Assembly (NCBI RefSeq): GCF_002531575.1
Contig: NZ_NWTI01000017.1
Span: forward strand, 62,001-126,000
DNA: 64,000 nucleotides
Origin: Bradyrhizobium sp. Y36
GTDB lineage: Bacteria > Pseudomonadota > Alphaproteobacteria > Rhizobiales > Xanthobacteraceae
Reading direction: 5' to 3'
Under the pieces are notes generated by a model that saw only the letters and a program-made list of their open reading frames with translations, searched no databases and was not told the origin of the DNA. Positions 17,366-25,076 of the stretch are shown in pieces. The translations under genes were made by a program, and so were the position numbers. Position 1 is the stretch's first letter. Every line of letters begins with the position of its first letter.

Positions 17366-17608
17366 ATGCAGCAATCCGAATTGACGAGAATGGCGATCGC
17401 CTCCGTGGTGGCGATCGGTGCGATGTCGTATCTGGCAATCGACGCGGGCGTGGTGAACACCAGCGTGGTCACGAGGCCGATCAAGGTGGCTCAGGCCTCC
17501 ATCGTCGGTGCGGCCATGGGCCAGAATCACATTGCCTTCGCCGTTCAGGAGTGGGCGCGTCGCGGCCACGAGAAGCCCGTTGTGGAGCATTGCTTGGCGG
17601 TCGACTGA
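17366..17608 (+). CDS. Small hypothetical membrane-anchored protein
   Basis: An 80-residue protein starting MQQSELTRMAIASVVAIGAM, with one N-terminal hydrophobic segment (about residues 9-28) that could be a signal peptide or an anchor, then VVTRPIKVAQASIVGAAMG and a polar C terminus WARRGHEKPVVEHCLAVD. I recognise no family. The start at 17366 was preferred to one 21 bp upstream because it puts the charged residues directly before the hydrophobic segment. A strong terminator follows at 17641, which supports it being a transcribed unit. Confidence 0.6.
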   Translation: MQQSELTRMAIASVVAIGAMSYLAIDAGVVNTSVVTRPIKVAQASIVGAAMGQNHIAFAVQEWARRGHEKPVVEHCLAVD

Positions 17609-17640
17609 TCAAGTCGTCCTTCCGGGCTATCTGACAAGCG

Positions 17641-17668
17641 AGGCCCCTTCGGGGGCCTTTCGTTTGTT
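17641..17668 (+). terminator. Rho-independent terminator
   Basis: AGGCCCC (17641-17647), loop TTCG, GGGGCCT (17652-17658), then TTCGTTTGTT. A 7-bp perfect GC stem with a UUCG tetraloop and a T-rich tail, 33 bp after the small gene ending at 17608. Confidence 0.8.
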
Positions 17669-17765
17669 CACGGTCCGACTCCGCTTCGTTCGCAAAGCAC
17701 GAATCGCAACCGGAGAAATCTGCGCTGCGCTTTTCTTAATGTCGCGTTTCATCCATCCAGTTTGT

Positions 17766-17984
17766 TCAGGCGCTGACCGTCACGATCACCGGCCGCAGCC
17801 GGTACGCGTCGATCGCAGCGTTCGACAGCAGCAGCCTGCGCCGCTCTCCTCGCAGCATCATGCGGTCGATCCTGTTCAGGATGAAGCGGGCTGACTCCCT
17901 GCGCTCGCCTGTAAGCAGACCCGAGCGGTCGAGATACATCCAGGCGATATCGAAAGACTGTGCGCGTAACTCGGGGTCGGTCAT
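17766..17984 (-). CDS. Small conserved hypothetical protein
   Basis: A 72-residue soluble, arginine-rich protein (MTDPELRAQSFDIAWMYLDR, then GERRESARFILNRIDRMMLRGERRRLLLSNAAIDAY). It reads as two amphipathic helices and has no cysteines or membrane segment. I do not recognise a named family; small proteins of this look are common in Bradyrhizobium. Codon use is in line with neighbouring chromosomal genes. No partner is evident next to it. Confidence 0.6.
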   Translation of the reverse strand: MTDPELRAQSFDIAWMYLDRSGLLTGERRESARFILNRIDRMMLRGERRRLLLSNAAIDAYRLRPVIVTVSA

Positions 17985-18143
17985 GGCCGACCAACGTCCG
18001 GCAGAGAACCGAGGTTCCTATGTGAGCGCGATGGAAGCGCGCAGCCCAGCGCAACGCCCGCGCATCCGACCATGGCACGATAAAAAGAAGCCCGCGCGGA
18101 ACGAGATCGCGACCGGTACGTTGTTGGCATGAAATCGAGTGGT

Positions 18144-18210
18144 GCCGATCAGCCAGCCCCGATCGGCTTTGAAAGGCCCCGTGCTTGTCCCCCCGAGCAC
18201 GGGGCTTTCT
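18144..18210 (+). other. Two tandem stem-loops, the second terminator-like; possible small RNA end
   Basis: First hairpin: GCCGATC (18144-18150) / GATCGGC (18161-18167) followed by TTT. Second: GCCCCGTGCT (18176-18185) / AGCACGGGGC (18196-18205) followed by TTTCT. On the minus strand the second hairpin is followed by CTTTC and can also terminate the leftward gene at 18254-18403. No protein-coding gene on the plus strand ends here, so a short plus-strand transcript is a candidate small RNA. Confidence 0.5.
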
Positions 18211-18253
18211 CATGCAGGCCAGGCCGTGCCGCCAAATTTCTTCGAGAAGGTTT

Positions 18254-18403
18254 TCAGTCCGCCCGCTCGCCGCGGCGGTCGCGGGCAAGCTCGTGCCAGG
18301 CCAAAGCCAGCTGGATCAGGCGTTGCCGGTCGGCACCTTCCGATGCTGCGGCCCGCTTCATTGCGGCCTCGGCCTCACGCTGTGGGTCGTACTTGGGACA
18401 CAT
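18254..18403 (-). CDS. Very small conserved hypothetical protein
   Basis: A 49-residue protein from the ATG at 18403: MCPKYDPQREAEAAMKRAAA, then ASEGADRQRLIQLALAWHEL and a charged C terminus. It is helical, alanine- and arginine-rich, with a single Cys at residue 2. It looks like the short 'Cys-Pro-Lys N-terminus, LIQLALAWHELA' hypothetical proteins seen in Bradyrhizobium. The longer open frame upstream (to 18490) lacks this character. A hairpin at 18176-18205 lies just downstream and could end its transcript. Function unknown. Confidence 0.5.
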   Translation of the reverse strand: MCPKYDPQREAEAAMKRAAASEGADRQRLIQLALAWHELARDRRGERAD

Positions 18404-18642
18404 GCGACGGACCCTAGCTCGCCATCTGGACAAGGGAATGGCAATTTCGTCCGTATGATTGCGGGGTGAGGCTCGCCCCCGCGGCACCACCGCTCACCAC
18501 ATGCATACGACGATGACGAGCCCGTGAGGCTGGCCGCATTCAGCCAATCTGTGAATGGCGTCACAGTCTTGGCCTGGCATCTCGGTTAAACCATGTCTCG
18601 ACGCGTCAGGGAGCGCGACGGCATCGATGGTGGTTTTCCGTC

Positions 18643-18816
18643 ATGGCACAACAAGCAGCAGCCTCAGCAAACGCCCCGACCCGACGGCCAAGGATTGGTC
18701 TGAGAATCGATCTGCTGGGAATTGCCTATCTCGGGACCATCGGCATCGTGATGCTGGCCTGGATTGCCGGCCTGGTCTGGGGCGCGATGGCGTTCTTCAA
18801 CTGGCTCGTGGCTTGA
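18643..18816 (+). CDS. Small single-pass membrane protein (57 aa)
   Basis: ATG at 18643 opens a 57-residue frame: a polar, basic N terminus (MAQQAAASANAPTRRPRIGL) and then one long hydrophobic segment (LLGIAYLGTIGIVMLAWIAG and on to the C terminus), ending LVA-stop at 18816. The positive-inside arrangement (TRRPRIGLR before the helix) predicts the N terminus in the cytoplasm. No family recognised. The regular amphipathic design makes a real small membrane protein likely, but the upstream ribosome site is weak. Confidence 0.5.
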   Translation: MAQQAAASANAPTRRPRIGLRIDLLGIAYLGTIGIVMLAWIAGLVWGAMAFFNWLVA

Positions 18817-18885
18817 CGCAAGGCGACCGGCTTCTTCACGAGCAAGGCGCTTTCCCGAGCAAGGCTTGCTGCCGGGGATCGCGAG

Positions 18886-18978
18886 CTAAAGCAGGCAGTG
18901 CATCACCTGCCCCAGCTTGATCCCCCCGCAAACAATCATCGCCCAAAGCGCCAAGCTGATCTGGATGGCTTCCAGCAT
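18886..18978 (-). CDS. Possible 30-residue hydrophobic peptide
   Basis: The reverse strand from the ATG at 18978 encodes MLEAIQISLALWAMIVCGGI then KLGQVMHCLL-stop: one hydrophobic helix with a CGG turn. It lies in the gap between two other tiny membrane-protein genes. Length is near the detection limit and the upstream sequence (CGGGGACGTGAGAC) gives only a modest ribosome site, so this is a weak call. Confidence 0.35.
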   Translation of the reverse strand: MLEAIQISLALWAMIVCGGIKLGQVMHCLL

Positions 18979-19172
18979 GTCTCACGTCCCCGCGAATCAA
19001 TTCCCATCCCAATTTTTTCTTTTGAGAATCGCGTGAAGAGGCACCGGGAGCCAAGTGCTATTTTGCGGCAGTTGTTGTGCGACGCCGAACGCGGCGCCGG
19101 CACAGCCATCCGGATAAACAAAAGAGGCGGGCCTTTCGCCCACCTCTCTCACATCAGGATACGACCAGCGTC

Positions 19173-19931
19173 CTAGCGGCACGCCCGCGGATCGGTCGCC
19201 ACGTATTGCCCGTCCGGGTACCGATAGTAGCAATTGCCCTGCGCCCAGTAGTAACCGGGCTGGGAGGCGGCAGTGGCGCCCGCGATGGCTCCGGTCGCGC
19301 CGCCGAGCACCGCGCCGGCTGCTGCCCCGGTGGCATTGCCCGAGATCAGGCCGCCGAGCACGCCGCCGACAATGGCGCCGCCGAGCGCACTCGCACCGGG
19401 ATCGGCCGGCGGCGGAGGCGGAGGTGGCGGCGCATAGGCGACGGGAGGCGGCGGCGGAGCATAGGCCACCGGCACGTCGTCGTAGTACTCCTCAGAGATG
19501 TAGGCGGGCGGGCCGGCCATTCGCTGCGGATAATAATACCAGACGCCGCCAACGTCCCACCACCAGCCGGAGCGGCCGTTGTGCACTTCGTGGCGCCATC
19601 GCCCGCCATCCCAGGCGCGATTGCCACGATAGACGTGTCCGCCCCAGTCGCGCGTCGGAGCGGGACCGTTCGCAACATACCGTCCCGGAGGCGGGCCACC
19701 GGCAGTCCGCGGACCGGGAGCCGCATGGGGCTGGCCACCGGGCTGCGGCGCGGGTCGGGCCGCCTGCTGCGGCGGCGGGCCCTTGCGCATGTTCTGATTG
19801 TTCGGAGGCGGCGCCCCGGCGGCGGGGCCGGCAGGAGGCTGCCCGGCATCTCTCGGGGGCCTCGCGTCCTGGGCCTGCGCCGACAACGCCAGCAGCGACA
19901 TGGCCGAAACCAAGGGAATGATGATCTTCAT
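19173..19931 (-). CDS. Secreted Pro-rich protein with glycine-zipper region
   Basis: A 252-residue exported protein. The start at 19931 gives a clean signal peptide (MKIIIPLVSAMSLLALSAQA). A proline/glutamine-rich linker follows (PPRDAGQPPAGPAAGAPPPN region), then an aromatic block (RYVANGPAPTRDWGGHVYRG, WWWDVGGVWYYYP) seen in envelope proteins of this group. Next come poly-proline runs (YAPPPPPVAYAPPPPPPP) and a glycine-zipper segment (ASALGGAIVGGVLGGLISG...GAAAGAVLGGATGAIAGA). It ends in YYWAQGNCYYRYPDGQYVAT. Glycine zippers often mediate outer-membrane association. An alternative ATG at 19949 adds six residues. Function unknown. Confidence 0.75.
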   Translation of the reverse strand: MKIIIPLVSAMSLLALSAQAQDARPPRDAGQPPAGPAAGAPPPNNQNMRKGPPPQQAARPAPQPGGQPHAAPGPRTAGGPPPGRYVANGPAPTRDWGGHVYRGNRAWDGGRWRHEVHNGRSGWWWDVGGVWYYYPQRMAGPPAYISEEYYDDVPVAYAPPPPPVAYAPPPPPPPPADPGASALGGAIVGGVLGGLISGNATGAAAGAVLGGATGAIAGATAASQPGYYWAQGNCYYRYPDGQYVATDPRACR

Positions 19932-20136
19932 GTGGTTGGACGCACTCATGCGTGCTTGCCCCCTACTCTTTCGATCGCTCTCGCGATTGCCGTGGTGCCT
20001 GGCGCGATAGACGATTCGTCCCGCGCTGGGCTTGATGCCAGCTGACATAGCTGACCTGCTTTGGTCAGCGAAGTCCCGTTACAAATGATTAAGATCGCGG
20101 CAATTTTCGGCCCAAGCGGCCCTGCTGGACCGGCTT

Positions 20137-20355
20137 CTAGCGGGCCGGCTCGATCACGTTGCAATTGCTGCGGCCGGACATCAGGCAATCCTGCATCTTG
20201 CTGGCCGCGGTAAGGTCCCGGGCCAGCCACCAGCCGACACCGAGGATCACGATCGCGATGATCAGGCCGGCAACCGCGCCGCGGCGGTTGTCGCCGGATG
20301 GCGGCTTCGGCCTGGGTTTCGGCTTCTCGCCCGGTTGAGGCTGGGACGTGGACAT
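20137..20355 (-). CDS. Small single-pass membrane protein, hypothetical
   Basis: A 72-residue protein: proline/lysine-rich cytoplasmic N terminus (MSTSQPQPGEKPKPRPKPPS), one membrane helix (AVAGLIIAIVILGVGWWLA) and a short outer segment with two cysteines (KMQDCLMSGRSNCNVIEPAR) that could form a disulfide. Conserved hypothetical type in Bradyrhizobium by appearance. The longer frame to 20553 lacks sense at its N terminus, so the ATG at 20355 was chosen. It is preceded on the same strand by another small membrane protein. Confidence 0.65.
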   Translation of the reverse strand: MSTSQPQPGEKPKPRPKPPSGDNRRGAVAGLIIAIVILGVGWWLARDLTAASKMQDCLMSGRSNCNVIEPAR

Positions 20356-20444
20356 GGCTACCTGATCGCTCGGGCAGGCCGGCTTATCACCTCTGCGACG
20401 TCCCGTCACATCCCGACCGGCCGCTTCGGTCCAATTTCGCGGAC

Positions 20445-20681
20445 TCAGCCTCGGGTCGCCCGGAGCGCGTCCTTGCGCGAGGTTTCGACCGCCGGGATCG
20501 CCTGCTGGGCCCGCGGTGCGCAGGTTGTGAGCACGAACGCGGTCTGGGTGCACTCCCAGTCCGCCCCCAGGACGGCACTGTCGATGGGCTGCGGACGGGC
20601 GAGCAGCAGCATGGCACCGGCTACGGCCATCACGGCGACGGCAATTGCGAGCGCCCTGAGGCTCAATCTTGAGATCGTCAT
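20445..20681 (-). CDS. Small exported or anchored hypothetical protein
   Basis: A 78-residue protein with an N-terminal hydrophobic segment (LRALAIAVAVMAVAGAMLLL) and an extracytoplasmic part with two cysteines (LGADWECTQTAFVLTTCAPR), again consistent with a disulfide. It is the upstream neighbour of another small membrane protein with the same design, 89 bp away and on the same strand. No family recognised. Confidence 0.6.
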   Translation of the reverse strand: MTISRLSLRALAIAVAVMAVAGAMLLLARPQPIDSAVLGADWECTQTAFVLTTCAPRAQQAIPAVETSRKDALRATRG

Positions 20682-20943
20682 GCCCGTGCTCCGTGTCGGG
20701 CGGACGCTAGGCGTCGCCCTCGTGGTCCCTTATGAGGGACATCACAATTCGGCAGTTTTTCCGGGCTACGAGAGATCGTCTGGGGGGTGGCGATTTTCGT
20801 TGACCTGATCGGCTGCGATTATGGGTGGCTTCGCGACGCTCAGCGATGTACACGCTTGTTCGTCGCGCGGCGCCTGCTATGCCCAGCCGACGTACCAACT
20901 TGCAGTGATGTAGGATCGAAAGCGAGGAAGACAAGGCTCGTCG

Positions 20944-21291
20944 ATGAGTGGATTCAGGGAACCCGGCTTCACAGACCGGCAAAAGGCTGCGCAAGAAGCG
21001 CGCAAGAATCTTTTGAACAAATTCAAGTCGCAGCCGGGTCCGGACGATCCGGCGGTTGCGGCGCGTCGCGCCGAGCGCGAGGCGCTCGCGGTCAAGCGTG
21101 CCGAGGCCAAGGCGGCACGCGAGGCCGAAAAGGCCGAGCAGAAGCGTATCGAGCAAGAAGCCAAGGCCGCCGAAGCTGAGCGGATCGCGCGCGAGGCCCA
21201 GGAAGCCGCCGAACGACAGGCAGCGATGGAGGCCGAGCAGAAGGCAAAGCGCGACGCGCGCTACGCGGCCCGCAAGGCCAAGCGAAAATAG
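20944..21291 (+). CDS. DUF6481-type charged coiled-coil protein
   Basis: A 115-residue, highly charged, Ala/Glu/Lys/Arg-rich protein: N terminus MSGFREPGFTDRQKAAQEAR, then KNLLNKFKSQPGPDDPAVAA and a long heptad-like helix to the end (KRDARYAARKAKRK). This matches DUF6481 proteins of alphaproteobacteria. No enzyme motif. The upstream region contains a plausible ribosome site (ACAAGG before the ATG). A 13-bp terminator stem lies 55 bp downstream. Role unknown. Confidence 0.8.
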   Translation: MSGFREPGFTDRQKAAQEARKNLLNKFKSQPGPDDPAVAARRAEREALAVKRAEAKAAREAEKAEQKRIEQEAKAAEAERIAREAQEAAERQAAMEAEQKAKRDARYAARKAKRK

Positions 21292-21345
21292 ATTGACGCG
21301 TGACCTTCGCCGGTCACGTTCAATTCAAATTGAATGGAGATGTTA

Positions 21346-21376
21346 TTTGGGGGCGGTCCGGGCGACCGCCCCCAAA
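21346..21376. terminator. Strong bidirectional terminator hairpin
   Basis: TTTGGGGGCGGTC (21346-21358) and GACCGCCCCCAAA (21364-21376) form a perfect 13-bp stem with a 5-nt loop; the A/T ends give a T tract in both directions. It sits between two convergent genes (ending at 21291 and 21433). Confidence 0.88.
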
Positions 21377-21432
21377 CATTCGCGCGTGCGTTTGCGTCTT
21401 GCCAGACGCCTGGGATCGCGAGCGGGCGAAGA

Positions 21433-21678
21433 TCAGTTCTTCTTCATCATCCCGTCGTCTTTCTTCATGCCGTCCTTCGACATGTGATCCTTCTTCATGC
21501 CGTCGTCCTTGGACATGGTGTCCTTCTTCATCATGCCGTCCTTGGACATCGTGTCCTTTTTCATCATGCCGTCGTCCTTGCCCATCTTGTCCTGGGCAAA
21601 GGCGGCCGGCGACAGCGCAAGGCCAAGCGAGAGAGCGGCAGCCGAGACGCCGAGCACGATGCGGGTGCGAATGGTCAT
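21433..21678 (-). CDS. Pentapeptide MXKDX repeat protein, secreted
   Basis: An 81-residue exported protein: signal peptide (MTIRTRIVLGVSAAALSLGL...SPAAFAQ), then a mature chain made almost only of short Met/Lys/Asp repeats (DKMGKDDGMMKKDTMSKDGM and similar to the end). This is the MXKDX repeat family of proteobacteria. Methionine- and aspartate-rich repeats suggest metal binding, possibly copper, but no experiment is known to me for this family. It is divergent from the TRAP transporter genes and has its own terminator downstream. Confidence 0.85.
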   Translation of the reverse strand: MTIRTRIVLGVSAAALSLGLALSPAAFAQDKMGKDDGMMKKDTMSKDGMMKKDTMSKDDGMKKDHMSKDGMKKDDGMMKKN

Positions 21679-22008
21679 GGATCAACTTCCCTTCGAGATC
21701 TGTTTGTCAGCGACGGACGCCGCTATCCAAGCTCGACGGATGGACGGACCGCCTTGTTACGCCGCCGCCGACAAATTCTAGCGAGCGCGTTGCGATCCGT
21801 TGTTCTGGGGAGCCCAGGGCCGGCGGTGGCCATCGGACGTGTGTGCAGCGCAGCACGTCCGACACTTGCCGCGGCATTCGGTCTCGAACTATCAGATGAG
21901 AGAACATCGGGTGAAAGACCGGCTAGGATGGGCCTACGCACTGGTCACACGACCCGCCAATCACGCCAAACAAGAACCGTCCGAAGAACCGTCCAAGGGG
22001 ACCACATC
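21679..22008. other. Divergent intergenic region upstream of the TRAP operon
   Basis: About 330 bp without a supportable gene; open frames here are chance extensions. It should carry the promoters for the MXKDX gene (leftward) and dctP (rightward). I see no clear operator. Confidence 0.5.
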
Positions 22009-23031
22009 ATGCTCACGCGCCGCCATTTGATTGCGACCGCCGTCGCCGCACCCGCCATCCTCCGCTTCGGCACCGGCACCGCGCAGGCCGCCACCACACT
22101 GAAGATCTCGCATCAGTTCCCGGGCGGCACCGTCGACAAGGGCGATTTCCGCGACCGGCTTTGCCGCATGTTCGCCGCTGAGATTGCCAAGCGCAGCAAT
22201 GGCGACATTGCGGCCGAGATCTATCCGAACTCTTCGCTGATCAAGACCAACGCGCAGTTCTCCGCGATGCGCAAGGGCGCGCTCGACATCTCGCTCTATC
22301 CGATGCCCTATGCGGGCGGCGAGCTGCCCGAGACCAATATCGGCCTGATGCCCGGCCTCGTCACCACCTACGACCAGGGCATGCGCTGGAAGAAGGAGCC
22401 GGTCGGCAAGGCGCTGACCGACTTCCTCGCCGACAAGGGCATCATCCTGCTCACCTGGGTGTGGCAGGCCGGCGGCGTTGCCAGCCGCTCCAAGCCGATC
22501 GTCGCGCCGGAAGACGCCAAGGGCCTGAAGGTGCGTGGCGGTTCGCGCGAGATGGACATGGTGCTGCAGACCGCCGGCGCCTCGGTGCTGTCGGTGCCGT
22601 CGAACGAAATCTACGCGGCGATGCAGACCGGTGCCTGCGATGCCGGCATCACCTCCTCGACCAGCCTGATCTCGTTCCGTCTGGAAGAGGTTGCGAAGTC
22701 GCTGACCTCAGGCGCGGGCGCCTCCTACTGGTTCATGCTCGAGCCGCTGATGATGTCGAAGGCGATCTTCGACAAGCTGCCGAAGAACCACCAGGACATC
22801 CTGCTCGCGGTCGGCACCGAGCTCGAGACCTTCGGCCGCAAGGGCGCGCAGGACGACGACGTCGAGGTTGCCAAGGTCTACGAGAAGGCCGGCGCCAAGG
22901 TCTCGGCGCTCGATGCCGCGACCGTCGGCAAGTGGCGCGACATCGCCCGCGACACCGCGTGGAAGGATTACGGCGCCAAGACCGCGACCGCCGCCAACCT
23001 GCTCAAGCTCGCCACCGACGTCGCGGCATGA
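22009..23031 (+). CDS. dctP: TRAP transporter substrate-binding protein (DctP)
   Basis: Periplasmic solute receptor of a tripartite ATP-independent periplasmic transporter (340 aa). A twin-arginine-like N terminus (MLTRRHLIATAVAAPAILRF) is followed by the DctP fold start TTLKISHQFPGG. Family landmarks include GALDISLYPMPYAGGELPE, the ligand-contact region KGLKVRGGSREMDMVL and AMQTGACDAGITSSTSL. The start at 22009 was chosen for the signal sequence; a long upstream open frame is artefactual. Its stop overlaps the dctQ start (ATGA), the standard operon layout. The substrate is probably an organic acid, but it cannot be read from sequence. Confidence 0.93.
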   Translation: MLTRRHLIATAVAAPAILRFGTGTAQAATTLKISHQFPGGTVDKGDFRDRLCRMFAAEIAKRSNGDIAAEIYPNSSLIKTNAQFSAMRKGALDISLYPMPYAGGELPETNIGLMPGLVTTYDQGMRWKKEPVGKALTDFLADKGIILLTWVWQAGGVASRSKPIVAPEDAKGLKVRGGSREMDMVLQTAGASVLSVPSNEIYAAMQTGACDAGITSSTSLISFRLEEVAKSLTSGAGASYWFMLEPLMMSKAIFDKLPKNHQDILLAVGTELETFGRKGAQDDDVEVAKVYEKAGAKVSALDAATVGKWRDIARDTAWKDYGAKTATAANLLKLATDVAA

Positions 23032-23582
23032 GCCACGGTCCGCTTCCGGATCGTGACGACCACGCTACCGCTGCCGCGGGCACTGGCCCCGCGGCGGCGA
23101 TCGATCGCGGTCTTGCCGTCCTCAACAGCATCATCGTCGTGTTCGCCGCAATCGCGCTGGTCGCGGCCTGCGCCATCCTGAGCTACAGCGTGCTCAGCCG
23201 CGCCCTGTTCAAGGCCGCCAATTACTGGCAGGACGAGGCCGCCGTGTTCCTCCTGGTCGGCGCCACCTTCATGACGGCCGCCTATGTGCAGCAGAACCGC
23301 GGCCATATCGGCATCGAGGCCTTTGTCGGCCTGCTCTCGCCGCTCGCCAACAAGATCCGGCTCTGGCTGGTCGACGCTGCCACCTTCCTGTTCTGCGCCT
23401 TCTTCACCTGGAAATCCTGGACACTGGCGCATGAAGCCTATGTCGACGGCCAGGTCTCGAACTCGATGTGGTCGCCGCCGCTCGCCATCCCCTATTCGCT
23501 GATGGCGCTGGGGATGAGCCTGCTCTGCATCCAGATCCTCGTGCAGCTTGTGCTGCCCTTCACCGGAGCCAAGCGTTCATGA
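23028..23582 (+). CDS. dctQ: TRAP transporter small permease (DctQ)
   Basis: Small membrane subunit of the TRAP transporter (184 aa, four hydrophobic segments) that joins the receptor to the large permease. Typical DctQ features are YWQDEAAVFLLVGATFMTAA and the central NRGHIGIEAFV (RGxHI-like motif). Its ATG overlaps the dctP stop by 4 bp and its stop overlaps the dctM start by 4 bp, so all three are translationally coupled. Confidence 0.9.
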   Translation: MSHGPLPDRDDHATAAAGTGPAAAIDRGLAVLNSIIVVFAAIALVAACAILSYSVLSRALFKAANYWQDEAAVFLLVGATFMTAAYVQQNRGHIGIEAFVGLLSPLANKIRLWLVDAATFLFCAFFTWKSWTLAHEAYVDGQVSNSMWSPPLAIPYSLMALGMSLLCIQILVQLVLPFTGAKRS

Positions 23583-24937
23583 GCGTGTTCGGTATCGGCG
23601 TTGCCTATGGCGTTGCGACGCTGCTCGTGATGTTCTCAGGGATGCCCATTGCGTTCGCGCTCGGCGCAGTCGCAGTCGTCTTCATGGGCATCTACATGCC
23701 CACGGCCTCGCTCGATACGGTGACGCAAAACGTCTACGAGGAAATGGCCTCGATCACGCTGCTGTCGATCCCGCTCTTCATCCTGAAGGGTGCCGCGATC
23801 GGCAAGTCGCGAGCCGGCCAGGATCTCTATTCGGCGCTGCATGCCTGGCTGCATCGCGTGCCCGGCGGCCTTGGCGTTGCCAACGTGTTCGCCTGCGCTC
23901 TGTTCGCGGCCATGGCGGGCTCCTCGCCCGCAACCTGCTCGGCGATCGGCTCGGCCGGCATCCCCGAGATGCGCAAGCGCGGCTATTCCGGCGGCTTTGC
24001 CGCGGGTATCATCGCCGCCGGCGGCACGCTCGGCATCCTGCTGCCGCCCTCGATCACCATGATCCTGTTCGCGGTCGCAGCCGAAAAGTCGCTCGGCCGG
24101 CTCTTTCTCGCCGGCATCGGCCCCGGCCTGCTGCTGGTCTCGCTGTTCGGCGCCTACGCCGTGATCCGCTTCCGCCGGGAATATGCCGCAGCCGAGGCGA
24201 TCTACAAGAACGGCGGCCCGGAAGCGGCGATCCTCGCACGCGACGAATACACGCTCGCCGAACGCTTCAGCGTGCTGCCACGCGTGATCCCGTTCGTGCT
24301 GCTGCTCACCGGCGTCATGATCGCGCTCTATGGCGGCTACGCCACGCCGTCGGAGACCGCCGGCCTCGGCGGCCTGTTGGCGCTGGCGCTGATCGCGGCG
24401 ATCTACAGCGTGTGGCGGCCGAGCGACCTTGCGCCGATCATGAAATCGACGATCCGGGAATCGACCATGCTGATGATGATCATCGGCATGTCGCTGCTCT
24501 ATTCCTACGTGATGAGCTATCTGCACATCTCGCAGTCGGTCGCCGAATCCATCGTCGCAATGCACCTGCCGCGCTGGGAGCTGCTGTTCGCGATCCTGGT
24601 CATGGTCGTCGTGCTCGGCTTCTTCCTGCCGCCGGTCTCGATCATCCTGATGACGGCGCCGATCATCCTGCCGCCGCTCCGTGCCGCCAACTTCGACATC
24701 ATCTGGTTCGGCGTGGTCATGACCATCGTGATGGAGATGGGGCTGATCCACCCACCGGTCGGCCTCAACATCTTCGTCATCCGCAACGTCGCGCCTGATA
24801 TTCCCTTGCGCGAGGTGATCTGGGGCACCCTGCCCTTCGTGCTGCTGATGATGCTCGCAGTGCTGCTGCTGTGCCTGGTGCCGGGAATCTCGACCGGGCT
24901 GCCCGACCTGGTGATGGGCCCTGACGGGAGCAGGTGA
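23579..24937 (+). CDS. dctM: TRAP transporter large permease (DctM)
   Basis: Large permease (452 aa) with about twelve membrane segments, driving solute uptake with a sodium gradient. DctM landmarks are FSGMPIAFALGAVAVVFMGI, FALAxx-like LLSIPLFILKGAAIG, the GSSPATCSAIGSAGIPEMRK motif and GILLPPSITMILFA, plus LGFFLPPVSIILMTAPIILP near the C terminus. It ends the dctPQM operon. A palindromic repeat follows before the convergent HMG-CoA lyase gene. Confidence 0.93.
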   Translation: MSVFGIGVAYGVATLLVMFSGMPIAFALGAVAVVFMGIYMPTASLDTVTQNVYEEMASITLLSIPLFILKGAAIGKSRAGQDLYSALHAWLHRVPGGLGVANVFACALFAAMAGSSPATCSAIGSAGIPEMRKRGYSGGFAAGIIAAGGTLGILLPPSITMILFAVAAEKSLGRLFLAGIGPGLLLVSLFGAYAVIRFRREYAAAEAIYKNGGPEAAILARDEYTLAERFSVLPRVIPFVLLLTGVMIALYGGYATPSETAGLGGLLALALIAAIYSVWRPSDLAPIMKSTIRESTMLMMIIGMSLLYSYVMSYLHISQSVAESIVAMHLPRWELLFAILVMVVVLGFFLPPVSIILMTAPIILPPLRAANFDIIWFGVVMTIVMEMGLIHPPVGLNIFVIRNVAPDIPLREVIWGTLPFVLLMMLAVLLLCLVPGISTGLPDLVMGPDGSR

Positions 24938-25010
24938 CGGCAATCTCCGCTGCCGTAGGACCTCCTACCCTTGGTCAAGGGGGGGGCGTCCTTGAATGGC
25001 GTCATATCGT

Positions 25011-25068
25011 AGCGCCGTGCCCACCACTGCTGAATGGTGGGCACGCTGCGCTTTCCCCACCTTACGGC
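25011..25068. repeat. Bradyrhizobium-type palindromic repeat, also possible terminator
   Basis: GTGCCCACCA (25017-25026) and TGGTGGGCAC (25035-25044) form a perfect 10-bp stem, extended by imperfect AGCGC/GCGCT pairing and followed by CTTTCCCCACCTTACGG. The GTGCCCACC ... CCCACC(C)TACGG layout resembles an intergenic repeat common in Bradyrhizobium genomes (from memory). It lies between convergent dctM and HMG-CoA lyase genes and could terminate both. Confidence 0.65.
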
Positions 25069-25076
25069 ACCAGGCG

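Noticed and set aside
21446..21600. Possible CRISPR-like tandem repeat
   Set aside because: The repetition is explained by the MXKDX codon pattern of a coding gene; no constant repeat with unique spacers. No CRISPR array was seen anywhere in the window.
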